The position numbers were made by a program, and so were the translations under genes. From Planctomycetota bacterium (GTDB lineage: Bacteria > Planctomycetota > Phycisphaerae > UBA1845), in the NCBI GenBank assembly GCA_022561255.1, contig JADFRO010000020.1:1-17097 (forward strand): DNA of 17,097 bases, in the 5' to 3' direction. Under the pieces are notes generated by a model, which worked only from the letters and a program-made list of their open reading frames with translations, had not been told where the DNA came from and searched no databases. Of the stretch, positions 1-7,188 are shown piece by piece (the first letter of the stretch is position 1; every line of letters begins with the position of its first letter).

Positions 1-320
1 ACTTCTTCCTCTTCAAGTTCGCCGTCACGGCCATGATGGGCGTCGTCCTGGGCTACCTTTGCTGGGAGTCTCGATCGATCGTGCCGGCGATTCTTGCCCA
101 CGGATTGCACAACGCGATCGGCGTGCTGACAGTTGTTGCCCCGGACAAGATGGAATGGCTCATCGGGGCCGCCGATTCCGGCGCTGATATACAAGGGTCA
201 CACCTACCCGTTTCTGTTCTCGTCGTAGGGGGTGCTGTATTCGTGTGCGGACTGATCTGCGCGTCGCAGCGAGGGCTCCGGACGAGCCAAGCGCCTATAC
301 CGGCGGCGGCCGGGGGCTAG
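1..320 (+). CDS. CPBP-family intramembrane metalloprotease, 3' fragment
   Basis: The gene is cut by the window start. The reading frame is open from position 3 and ends with TAG at 318-320, giving about 105 residues. The fragment is hydrophobic and carries AHGLHNAIG around positions 96-122. HGLHN fits the HxxxN metal-ligand motif that closes the catalytic core of the CPBP (CAAX protease / bacteriocin-processing Abi) family, and the preceding segment (MMGVVLGYLCWESRSIVPAI) matches the helix before it. The upstream EExxxR and FxxxH motifs would lie outside the window. After the motif there is one more hydrophobic segment (about positions 210-260) and a short basic, Ala/Pro-rich tail. Family members are integral membrane peptidases, often of unknown substrate. 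The family call rests on one motif and its hydrophobic context. Confidence 0.75.
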   Translation, partial: FFLFKFAVTAMMGVVLGYLCWESRSIVPAILAHGLHNAIGVLTVVAPDKMEWLIGAADSGADIQGSHLPVSVLVVGGAVFVCGLICASQRGLRTSQAPIPAAAGG

Positions 321-333
321 GCTATGCGATGAT

Positions 334-350
334 CAATCGTAGATGCGACG
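334..350 (+). repeat. Inverted near-repeat, copy A
   Basis: CAATCGTAGATGCGACG lies directly after the CPBP gene and just before the stop of the minus-strand small gene. The reverse strand at 2925-2942 has the same sequence with one extra A, so 17 of 18 positions agree. The pair flanks the two minus-strand genes. Confidence 0.5.
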
Positions 351-734
351 TTATAGGGAACGCTTCGGCGCGACGTATCCTTCCACCGGAGTAGAGACTC
401 GTCCGAGCATCTGTTCACGACGGGAGGCGCGCCGTCGGGCGTCGGCTTCGGCTACGCTGTAAAGTTCTCTAAGAGTTGCGTTGACTTCGTCGGTGTCGAG
501 CCGATTCAAAAGAGCATTGACTTTCGCTCGCGTTTCGCTGTCGCGTTCGTGAGATGTCTTGGACCATGGCGTACGCTTTTGGAGCATGGCGCAAAGCATG
601 GATGCGTAACGGCCGACCGTCCGGCGTTTCCGTTCACTCATATTGCGTTCATCCGAAAGGTGCCCGACCTTTCGGTTAAACCTACGACGAAATGATAGCG
701 TTTCAAGGAAAATCACAGGGCATAACGTCGGCAT
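351..734 (-). CDS. Small hypothetical protein, charged and probably helical
   Basis: I do not recognise this 127-residue protein. It is rich in Arg, Glu and Ser, has no membrane segment, and from about residue 70 (SETRAKVNALLNRLDTDEVN) looks alpha-helical. Two starts compete. ATG at 734 has a good Shine-Dalgarno sequence (GGAGGG, 8 nt upstream on the minus strand). ATG at 641 gives a 96-residue protein starting MSERKRRTVGRY. The extra 31 codons include the less GC-rich codons tta, cta and agg and contain a perfect 9-bp inverted repeat (653-675), so they may instead be a leader. The gene lies 87 nt downstream of the GT-C/TPR gene on the same strand, so the two could share a transcript. It could also be a spurious ORF. 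Confidence 0.45.
   Translation of the reverse strand: MPTLCPVIFLETLSFRRRFNRKVGHLSDERNMSERKRRTVGRYASMLCAMLQKRTPWSKTSHERDSETRAKVNALLNRLDTDEVNATLRELYSVAEADARRRASRREQMLGRVSTPVEGYVAPKRSL
653..675 (-). promoter_or_regulatory. Perfect 9-bp inverted repeat, 5-nt loop
   Basis: CCGAAAGGT (653-661) and ACCTTTCGG (667-675) are exact reverse complements around a 5-nt loop. On the minus strand the hairpin ends 11 nt before the alternative ATG at 641. It could act as a translational leader hairpin or operator for the small hypothetical gene if that start is used. There is no T-run on either side, so it does not look like an intrinsic terminator. Only the repeat itself is seen; the function is inference. 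Confidence 0.4.
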
Positions 735-821
735 TTTCTGCGCCCTCCACCTCAGTTGTAATACTGGTAAGCGTGTTTGCTATCCGTGTTTGCCCGATCT
801 CCCCGAGTTTGCCATACGCGA

Positions 822-2924
822 TCAATCTCCGACGTGGTAGGGTTTTCCGTCGCGGAAGCGAGCCAGGCGGCGATCGAGCTCCTTGATGAGTTTTTCGTCA
901 CCCGTTCTTCGGGCGACGCTCTGCGCGCGCTCGGCGGCGGCAACACTTTCCTGGAAGCGACCAGCCTCGGCGAGCGATGTCGCCCACGCCATCAAGGCTG
1001 TACCATCCAGGCCGCCATGCGCATCACTGATTCGTTTTGCGAGTCTCTCCGCTTCCTCACCGTTGCGAACAGCCGCATCCGGATACGTCGAGAGAAGATC
1101 CACCAAAAACGCGGCGGATTGCTCGTCGCTTGGTGCGCTTGCGACCCGTCTTCGTAGAAGCTCCGCAGCGTCGACCGCGCGCTGCTGAACAATCAAGACT
1201 TCCGCCAGCTTTGCGTACGTCGGCGCGTACGCCGGATCCAGTTTTACCGCCAGAGAATAGTGGGCTATAGCGAGATCCACGTTCCCGATTCGTGTAAGCA
1301 GCGCCGCAAGATGACGAAGGGCGACCACGTCCGACGGATTCAGAGCGAGTCCTTTGCGATACTCCGCGAGGGCCCCACGCGGATCAGCCATCAGCGACAA
1401 GGCGTCTGCGTAGTTGACGTGCGCGATCGAGCTGTTGGGGCTGACCTCGACCGCGTGGGACCATAGCGTTAGCGACGAGAGCCAGATGTCCGACTGCCTG
1501 AACGTGGCGTGCATCGACGCGACGACGACCGCTGCGACCGAAAGTGTTGCACCCGCGCGAAGTTTTGCATTCCGCGACCACAACCTCGTCTGCGACAGAC
1601 GGTACAATCCCGTACCGGCGAGCAGCGCGAACCCCATGCAGGAAAGATAGCTGTAGCGGTCAGCCACGAGTTGCGGCCCGCTCTGCACGAACCCCAGGAC
1701 GGGGAAGATTTGAACGGTGTAGAACGCCAGCGCCGCGGCGATAGCCGGAAGGCGCCTACGTGTCGCAATTGCGAGCACAAGGAGTGCGACGACCGTCGCC
1801 GTGCCCCACAAAAGCATGGAACCGAACAGCACCTCGCGCGACGGGATCGGATACAGCGGGCCCAGGTTGCTCGGCCACAACGTCTTCCAAACATAAAACG
1901 CCAAGCCGTAGCACGACCCAGCGAGGCGCGAGGGGATGTCGTACTCGGCGAGCGGATACATCGCGCCCTGTGCAGACTGTGCCGCGAGGGCACGCAGACC
2001 TGCTCCAGCCGCCAGGACGATCAGCGGGAGCTTTTCGATAATCAACCGGCGATGCGATGTGGGACGGCCGCTTTGCCCGCGCCGCCACCGCCGAAGCGGA
2101 TATATATCCAGAATCAGCAACACAATCGGCAACGATACGGCACTCGCCTTGGCCAGAAGCGACAGGACGCAGCAAAGCAGCATAAGTAGATACGAGCGGA
2201 TACGTTGGCGCGATGCAGCCTGATAGGTTAGCGCGTCCGGGTCGGCCGGCGTCGTGGCGTATCGAAGGTAGAACAGGATGGATAGGACGTAGAAAAGCCC
2301 GCTTAGCACGTCCCGTCGTTCGGCGAGCCATGCGACTGATTCGACGCGAAGTGGATGGATCGCGAAGAGAACGGCTGCCACCCCAGCGCAGCACAACATC
2401 GGCGGCGACGAGACAGGTGGGGGGTGTGGGGTCGTCGGAACGTTTACGTCACCCGCCCATCGATCCCGTTGTGGCGCGCCGGCGAATCGCAACAGGCGGA
2501 TCGCCACAAAGAAAAACGTCAGGGTCGTCAGGGCATGGAGCACGACATTCGTGAGGTGGAACCCAAATGTTTCACGCCCCCAAATCGCCCAATCAAACGA
2601 GAACGTCAGCCAGCTCAACGGCTGAAAATGGCCGGTGTACGACGTGGTGAACATCCACCAGAGGCCCGGTCCGTCGAGGCTGCGATATCGCGTCTCGAAG
2701 AGCAGCATGTCGTCGTCGTCCCAGCCGACCAGTCCAGCCGTTAACGCTGGCATGAACGCGAGGAAAATCAGTGCGACGAGACCAATCGGGACACCCCAGC
2801 GCCAGAATCTGGATGCCTCGCTCGACCTGTGTAAGTCCACGTGACGATCGGGGGAATCGCAGGAGATTTGCGGGTTCGTCTCCGCCTCCGAGGAAGCGGC
2901 ACCCTGTAGCGAATCCTGGCCCAT
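822..2924 (-). CDS. TMTC-like GT-C membrane protein with C-terminal TPR repeats
   Basis: This 700-residue polytopic membrane protein has a GT-C glycosyltransferase-like layout. After a 45-residue cytoplasmic N-terminus and TM1 (about 45-66) comes an acidic GWDDDD motif (67-72) in the first external loop, where GT-C enzymes hold catalytic Asp residues. FQPLSWLTF (100-108), FAIHPLRVESVAWLAERRD (187-205) and ADRYSYL (421-427) are hallmark segments of bacterial relatives of TMTC O-mannosyltransferases. About ten hydrophobic helices extend to residue 472. Residues about 487-690 form four to five TPR-like helix pairs, for example NPSDVVALRHLAALLTRIGN and DPAYAPTYAKLAEVL. A Pro-rich loop (163-175) interrupts the membrane domain. 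Such proteins are thought to glycosylate exported proteins or lipids from polyprenyl-phosphate sugars; donor and acceptor here are unknown. The start at 2924 has only a weak ribosome site. The family call is firm, the activity inferred. Confidence 0.85.
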   Translation of the reverse strand: MGQDSLQGAASSEAETNPQISCDSPDRHVDLHRSSEASRFWRWGVPIGLVALIFLAFMPALTAGLVGWDDDDMLLFETRYRSLDGPGLWWMFTTSYTGHFQPLSWLTFSFDWAIWGRETFGFHLTNVVLHALTTLTFFFVAIRLLRFAGAPQRDRWAGDVNVPTTPHPPPVSSPPMLCCAGVAAVLFAIHPLRVESVAWLAERRDVLSGLFYVLSILFYLRYATTPADPDALTYQAASRQRIRSYLLMLLCCVLSLLAKASAVSLPIVLLILDIYPLRRWRRGQSGRPTSHRRLIIEKLPLIVLAAGAGLRALAAQSAQGAMYPLAEYDIPSRLAGSCYGLAFYVWKTLWPSNLGPLYPIPSREVLFGSMLLWGTATVVALLVLAIATRRRLPAIAAALAFYTVQIFPVLGFVQSGPQLVADRYSYLSCMGFALLAGTGLYRLSQTRLWSRNAKLRAGATLSVAAVVVASMHATFRQSDIWLSSLTLWSHAVEVSPNSSIAHVNYADALSLMADPRGALAEYRKGLALNPSDVVALRHLAALLTRIGNVDLAIAHYSLAVKLDPAYAPTYAKLAEVLIVQQRAVDAAELLRRRVASAPSDEQSAAFLVDLLSTYPDAAVRNGEEAERLAKRISDAHGGLDGTALMAWATSLAEAGRFQESVAAAERAQSVARRTGDEKLIKELDRRLARFRDGKPYHVGD

Positions 2925-2942
2925 CGTCGCATTCTACGATTG
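2925..2942 (-). repeat. Inverted near-repeat, copy B, at the GT-C/TPR start codon
   Basis: Read on the minus strand this is CAATCGTAGAATGCGACG, immediately followed by the ATG of the GT-C/TPR gene at 2924. It differs from copy A (334-350) by one inserted A. It may be a regulatory element or a chance match. Confidence 0.5.
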
Positions 2943-3031
2943 TAGTGGGGACGGGCAACGCCGCGGCGCCCATTGTTCAAAACCCCAACGACGCCCCGGT
3001 CGATGTATGTTGTGCAAGCTACGCGGTTGCC

Positions 3032-3060
3032 TTGACGCGGCGTCGCGAAACGAGAAGTAT
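3032..3060 (+). promoter_or_regulatory. Candidate sigma-70-type promoter for the exported protein
   Basis: TTGACG at 3032-3037 (5/6 match to the -35 consensus) is followed after 17 nt by AAGTAT at 3055-3060 (3/6 match to TATAAT). It lies in the 178-bp gap between divergent genes and would start transcription about 35 nt before the TTG start at 3103. The -10 match is poor, so this is only a candidate. Confidence 0.3.
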
Positions 3061-3102
3061 TGAAAGGGGTCCGGTAGTCTCGACTCGTCGGGAGACAGTG
3101 GA

Positions 3103-4425
3103 TTGAGCAGGAACCTGAAGATAATGTGGTGGGCGACCTGTGTGATCACCGTGATGCTCGCTGCAGCCGACGTCTCGTCGTCACACGCGGGCGAGCGACC
3201 GCTCAATGCACCTGCTACGGCTGACGAGATCGCGTCGCTCATCCGTAACCTGAGCGATCCGGACTACAAGACCCGCACGTACGCGACGCGGCGTCTCTGT
3301 GGCGTCGGCATGGCGGCCTACGAATCTCTCCAAAGAGCTGCAGACAGCTCCGACGCCGAGTCGGCCCTTCGTGCCCGACGGCTGATCACCACGCTCGACG
3401 CCCTACGCTTTGCCGGAACCGAAGTGTCGATCGCCTTCTCAAAGCCTAACATCGATTGGCACGACGAAGTGGACTTACGAATCACGATCTTCAATCGATC
3501 GGCGTACCCGGCTAAGATTCCGTTCGAGATGCAACCGCCGGATGGGGACGAATCGGACGCCAAGCAGGTGGGCGTCATGCTCGACACCGCGGAATGGCTT
3601 TATGTAACGGGACCGAGTGGATCGGAGGTCGAGCTCCGACTGGACGATATTTTAATGGATGAGGCCGTGGGCGAGGCTGTGCAAGATCGGTTGGCTGCGG
3701 GGCCGCATCGCACACTCGCGCCTGGCGAACGAGTGACGATTGTCGCACGCGCGTTCAATCGCGGATGGGCTCGATTCCCCTTGCTCGATCACGGAAAGTA
3801 CACGGCGATTCTGGATTACACGCCGCGCTGGCAAGACTCGGCGCTGAAGGAAGCGAAGATCGGTCGTGTGTTGAGTAACGCCGCCGTGATCACCGTCGAC
3901 GAGGCAGCGCCGGCGGCTGTTTCTCGTCACGGCGTGGAGGCGGACGTCGTGATCGAAGTCGACGCGGACGTTCTCGTCGCGCGATTGACCAACCGCACCG
4001 ATCACGCGCTATTCGTCAACACGAACTTCGGGCATTCGCTGCCTTTCGCCGAAGGCCACTGGAACTTCGAGTCCAGCAAAACGCAGCGGAAGGCCTCCAT
4101 CGCTACTCAGGCCAACGCCTCGTGGGAGCAGTTCGATCCCGCACGCCTGGTCGAAGTCGCTCCCGGAGATGTCATCGAGCTGACGCGCACAAAGCTGGTC
4201 GACGTCAAGAAGATGCTCGCACAAGCCGGTGTCCCCAAACTCAGCGAAGGCGGGTTCATCTATTTTGGCTACTCGAATCGTTGCGACCGACGATGGCAGG
4301 CACGCGAGGGGCAGGCGCTCATCGCGGACCCCAAGGCACCCTCGATTCTGCAAAACCCGCTGCCCCGACGGATGTTATCCACGAGACAGACCAGCAACCG
4401 CCTCGCGGCCGAGATTCTTCGTTGA
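3103..4425 (+). CDS. Exported hypothetical protein with HEAT-like N-terminal region
   Basis: This 440-residue protein has a Sec signal peptide: basic MSRNLK, a hydrophobic stretch (about 8-22), and probable cleavage after SSHA (residue 29). I chose the TTG start at 3103 because GGGAG lies 8 nt upstream and the basic n-region is needed; the ATG at 3124 would remove both charges. Residues about 40-105 (DEIASLIRNLSDPDYKTRTY onward) resemble a HEAT/armadillo-type helical unit, as found in many planctomycete exported proteins. Residues about 105-265 and 275-400 look beta-rich, with FSKPNIDWHDEVDLRITIFN and a later repeat-like VDADVLVARLTNRTDHALFV suggesting two immunoglobulin-like domains. There are no catalytic motifs that I recognise. 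It lies 69 nt upstream of tatC but has no twin-arginine signal. The specific function is unknown. Confidence 0.75.
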   Translation: MSRNLKIMWWATCVITVMLAAADVSSSHAGERPLNAPATADEIASLIRNLSDPDYKTRTYATRRLCGVGMAAYESLQRAADSSDAESALRARRLITTLDALRFAGTEVSIAFSKPNIDWHDEVDLRITIFNRSAYPAKIPFEMQPPDGDESDAKQVGVMLDTAEWLYVTGPSGSEVELRLDDILMDEAVGEAVQDRLAAGPHRTLAPGERVTIVARAFNRGWARFPLLDHGKYTAILDYTPRWQDSALKEAKIGRVLSNAAVITVDEAAPAAVSRHGVEADVVIEVDADVLVARLTNRTDHALFVNTNFGHSLPFAEGHWNFESSKTQRKASIATQANASWEQFDPARLVEVAPGDVIELTRTKLVDVKKMLAQAGVPKLSEGGFIYFGYSNRCDRRWQAREGQALIADPKAPSILQNPLPRRMLSTRQTSNRLAAEILR

Positions 4426-4494
4426 GTGGTGTGGACCTTCGGTGAGTCTCGATTCGTTTGACGCTTGAACGAGTGGTTCCTAGAATCCGCGCCA

Positions 4495-5523
4495 ATGACC
4501 GACGACATCGGGCGATCGTCTGAGCCAAGCACTGATCGCGACCAGCGAACTGCGCTCGAACCTTCCCGCATGTCCTTCGGCGATCACCTGGACGAGTTGC
4601 GACGGTGCCTGATGCTCGCGCTCGGCGGTGTCGCGATCACGACCGTGGCCGCATTGGCCATGGGCAACCACATTCTCGAGTTTATCTTCCAACCGCTCTG
4701 GTTCGTCCAGCAGGCCAACGGACTGCAGCCGCGGGTTCAGGCGCTGTCGCCGATCGACGGGTTCGCTTCCTATCTGAAGATCGGTTTGATGACCGGTCTG
4801 ATCGTCGCCATGCCGTGGGTGTTGTATCAGGTCTGGCGATTCGTAGCGTCGGGCCTATACGAAAAAGAGCGTCGCTTCGCGACTCGCTTGACGATCGCGT
4901 CAACCGGTTTGTTCGCTGTGGGCGTTCTCTTTCTCTACTACATCGTTCTGCCGATCGTTCTTCAGTTCTTCATTACGTTCAACAGCAGACTTGATTCCTC
5001 AAGTGTCCGCGCCACGGCGTTCCAGAGACTTCTGACCTCCGAGAGTCCCGAGCCCCAGCCGGTCGCGCCCGACCTCGACACCTTGCACGTCCCTGTGTTC
5101 GACGAAGACCCGGCGGATCCGGACGCCGGCGAACTCTGGGTCAATGCGCAAACGCGACGGCTCGTTCTTCAAACGCGAACGGGGCCGTGGTCGATCCCCT
5201 TTGAACCGGGGGCGACCGTACACGCGGTGGAGAGTCAGTTCGCGATTTCAGCGTACATATCTTTTGTTCTGATGCTCGCCTTGGCGTTCGGCATTGCCTT
5301 CGAGACACCTGTGGTTGTATTTTTCCTCGCCTGGACCGGTCTTGTTACGACCGCCAAGATGGCAAGTTCCAGGAGGCACGTCCTCGGCGGGATGGTCATA
5401 ATGGCTGCGGTGATGACGCCGCCGGACGTGGTCAGCCAGTTACTGCTCGCGGGTCCGATGTACGCGCTCTTCGAGATCGGTATCTGCGTTGCTAAAGTCG
5501 TTGAACGACGACGCGTACAATAA
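4495..5523 (+). CDS. tatC: Sec-independent protein translocase TatC with enlarged periplasmic loop
   Basis: TatC is the receptor of the twin-arginine pathway: it binds signal peptides and, with TatA/TatB, moves folded proteins across the inner membrane. Visible hallmarks (numbered from ATG 4495, 342 residues) are HLDELRR at 31-37, LYEKERR at 121-127, the TM4 glutamate in AFGIAFETP (about residue 270) and TPPDVVSQ at 308-315. Six membrane segments are present. E. coli TatC has about 258 residues; the excess here sits in one place, an acidic, Pro-rich stretch of about 85 residues (163-248) between TM3 and TM4, that is, in the second periplasmic loop. An in-frame TTG at 4465 would add 10 residues but has no ribosome site; the ATG at 4495 also has only a weak one. 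tatA and tatB are not in the window. The identification is firm. Confidence 0.95.
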   Translation: MTDDIGRSSEPSTDRDQRTALEPSRMSFGDHLDELRRCLMLALGGVAITTVAALAMGNHILEFIFQPLWFVQQANGLQPRVQALSPIDGFASYLKIGLMTGLIVAMPWVLYQVWRFVASGLYEKERRFATRLTIASTGLFAVGVLFLYYIVLPIVLQFFITFNSRLDSSSVRATAFQRLLTSESPEPQPVAPDLDTLHVPVFDEDPADPDAGELWVNAQTRRLVLQTRTGPWSIPFEPGATVHAVESQFAISAYISFVLMLALAFGIAFETPVVVFFLAWTGLVTTAKMASSRRHVLGGMVIMAAVMTPPDVVSQLLLAGPMYALFEIGICVAKVVERRRVQ

Positions 5524-5536
5524 AAGCGCCCGATTT

Positions 5537-5585
5537 GCGCCCCGCGGCGCTGCAGCCGTTTCGCAGGGGGCTTGAGGCGGGGCGC
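5537..5585. terminator. Possible bidirectional terminator between tatC and pyrD
   Basis: GCGCCCCGC (5537-5545) and GCGGGGCGC (5577-5585) form a perfect 9-bp inverted repeat in the 67-bp gap between convergent genes. The 31-nt loop contains a smaller CGGC/GCCG stem. The placement fits a shared terminator, but there is no U-tract on either side, so it may simply be a GC-rich structure. Confidence 0.4.
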
Positions 5586-5590
5586 TCGTC

Positions 5591-6535
5591 TTACTTCAAC
5601 TGTCCGATCAGTTCACGCACCGACGAGAGACCGCGCCGTTTCAAGTATGTCGTCAGCCCCTCACAGATGTGAATCGGAGTCGCGGGTTCGACGAACAGGG
5701 CGGTTCCGACGGCGACGGCTGTTGCTCCGGCGAGGAAGAATTCAACTGCGTCCCGCCAATTCATGATCCCGCCCATCCCGATGATCGGCACGTTCGCACC
5801 CTTGGCCACCTGCGAGTAGACACGATGCACCATGTGAACGGCGATCGGTTTGATCGCCGGCCCCGACAATCCGCCCGATCGGTTGGCCAGCATCGGTTCC
5901 CACGTGTCAACATTGATCGCCATTCCCTGGATCGTGTTGATCACCGAAAGGGCGTTCGCTCCGCCTTCGATGGCTGCGTCCGCCATTTCGACGATGTCCG
6001 TGACGTTCGGTGACAACTTGACGATCAGCAACGCACGTTTCACTTCCTTGCGGACCGTCGAAACGAGTTGGGCCAACCGCTTCGGATCGGTTCCGAACTC
6101 CAGTCCGTCGGCGACATTGGGGCAGGAGACGTTAAGTTCCAGGCCCGAAACGCAGGGAATCGTGTCGAGGCGACGGCAGACGGTGCAAAAGTCCTCCGCG
6201 CAGTGACCCACTACGTTAACGAACACTGGTATGCCGAGTTGTTGTAGGAACGGTATCTTTTCTTCGACGAATCGGTCCAACCCGACGTTCGCCAGGCCGA
6301 TCGCGTTGAGCATGCCGCCGGGCGTTTCGACCACGCGCTCGGGAGGATTTCCCTTGCGAAGCTCGGGAGAAACCGCCTTCGTTACAAATGCACCCAGACG
6401 CGACAAGTCCATCAGTTCCGCGTGCTCCGGGCCGTAACCGCTCGTGCCCGACGCCGTCATGATCGGGTTGATCAGCGAAACACCCGCCACGTCGACGGAA
6501 AGGTCGATCGACGATTCGCCAGAGGAGGGGCTCAT
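5591..6535 (-). CDS. pyrD: Dihydroorotate dehydrogenase, class 1B catalytic subunit
   Basis: This enzyme oxidises dihydroorotate to orotate in pyrimidine synthesis, using FMN; class 1B enzymes pass electrons to NAD through a PyrK subunit. With the ATG at 6535 it has 314 residues, the normal class 1 length. The N-terminal GTSGYGPEHAE (30-40) and FVTKAVS (50-56) bind FMN and substrate. NVSCPNV (135-141) supplies the catalytic Cys138, which marks class 1 rather than class 2. IVKLSPNVTDI (171-181), the SVINT segment (197-201), SGGLSGPAIKPIA (220-232) and GMGGI (253-257) complete the FMN-binding barrel. The frame stays open upstream to 7078, but that stretch runs antisense to coaD and has no family similarity. 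ATG at 6547 is possible; neither start has a good ribosome site. No pyrK lies in the window. Confidence 0.93.
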   Translation of the reverse strand: MSPSSGESSIDLSVDVAGVSLINPIMTASGTSGYGPEHAELMDLSRLGAFVTKAVSPELRKGNPPERVVETPGGMLNAIGLANVGLDRFVEEKIPFLQQLGIPVFVNVVGHCAEDFCTVCRRLDTIPCVSGLELNVSCPNVADGLEFGTDPKRLAQLVSTVRKEVKRALLIVKLSPNVTDIVEMADAAIEGGANALSVINTIQGMAINVDTWEPMLANRSGGLSGPAIKPIAVHMVHRVYSQVAKGANVPIIGMGGIMNWRDAVEFFLAGATAVAVGTALFVEPATPIHICEGLTTYLKRRGLSSVRELIGQLK

Positions 6536-6640
6536 CAGCCAGAGCATGGCGGGGAGGTGAGGCCGTGTCAACCGCAGGTAGCGCATGGACGTCGCACACG
6601 AGCCCGTTAGAATGGCGTCGCTGGAGTTAAGGGCCTGAAC

Positions 6641-7153
6641 ATGTCGAACGAGAACAGGAGCCTCGCCATCTTTCCGGGAATGTTCGACCCGGTGACGCAT
6701 GGCCACCTTGACATCATCCAACGTGCATCGTGCTTGTACGACAGGCTGATCGTTGCCATCGGCGACAACCCGTTGAAAGATGAGGTTTTCACCTCTTCCG
6801 AGCGGCGTGAGATGGTTGTCGAGCACACGTCGAATCTGAAAAACGTCGAGGTGCAGACGTACAGCGGCTTGACCGTCGAGTTCGCCCGGGCGGTCGGCGC
6901 GCGGGTCATTCTGCGTGGCATCCGCGATACGGTCGACCTTCATGCGGAACTGGAAATCGCTACGGCCAACCGCGTCATGGGCGACGTCGAGACCGTTTTC
7001 CTGATGACGAGCGGTCCGCATGCCCTGACGTCGAGCACGCTGATCAGGCAGATCGTCGAGATCGGTCACTACGATCACGATCGTCTTGCTCGCCTCGTAC
7101 CCGTCGGCGTCGCCAAGCGATTGGAACAGCGCCTACGACACGACCGCAGTTGA
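6641..7153 (+). CDS. coaD: Phosphopantetheine adenylyltransferase
   Basis: CoaD transfers AMP from ATP to 4'-phosphopantetheine, giving dephospho-CoA, the penultimate step of CoA synthesis. The 170-residue length is typical (E. coli 159). The nucleotidyltransferase motif is clear: FPGMFDPVTHGHLD (11-24) contains the TxGH adenylyl-transfer signature. NPLKDEVFTSSER (43-55) holds the substrate-contact lysine region, and LRGIRDTVDLHAELEIATAN (91-110) and LTSSTLIR (129-136) match conserved family segments. The ATG at 6641 places the fold start ten residues in; only a distant GGAG (6622-6625) resembles a ribosome site. It is divergent from pyrD across 105 bp and converges on the DUF6174-like gene. 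The identification is firm. Confidence 0.96.
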   Translation: MSNENRSLAIFPGMFDPVTHGHLDIIQRASCLYDRLIVAIGDNPLKDEVFTSSERREMVVEHTSNLKNVEVQTYSGLTVEFARAVGARVILRGIRDTVDLHAELEIATANRVMGDVETVFLMTSGPHALTSSTLIRQIVEIGHYDHDRLARLVPVGVAKRLEQRLRHDRS

Positions 7154-7158
7154 CCAGG

Positions 7159-7179
7159 GCCGCATCCACTCGGTGCGGC
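7159..7179. terminator. Weak stem-loop between convergent coaD and DUF6174-like gene
   Basis: GCCGCA (7159-7164) and TGCGGC (7174-7179) form a 6-bp stem with a 9-nt loop in the 35-bp gap between convergent stops. It has no U-tract. It is listed because of its placement; evidence for termination is weak. Confidence 0.25.
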
Positions 7180-7188
7180 GAAACAGAG

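Noticed and set aside
1509..2189. Plus-strand open frame of 226 codons inside the GT-C/TPR gene
   Set aside because: It is antisense to a clear coding region and Arg/Gln-rich, typical of a shadow frame in GC-rich DNA.
4465..4494. TTG start for tatC
   Set aside because: There is no ribosome-site sequence before it, and an ATG lies ten codons downstream.
6536..7078. Upstream extension of the pyrD reading frame to 495 residues
   Set aside because: It runs antisense across most of coaD, has no family similarity, and class 1 enzymes are about 310 residues long.
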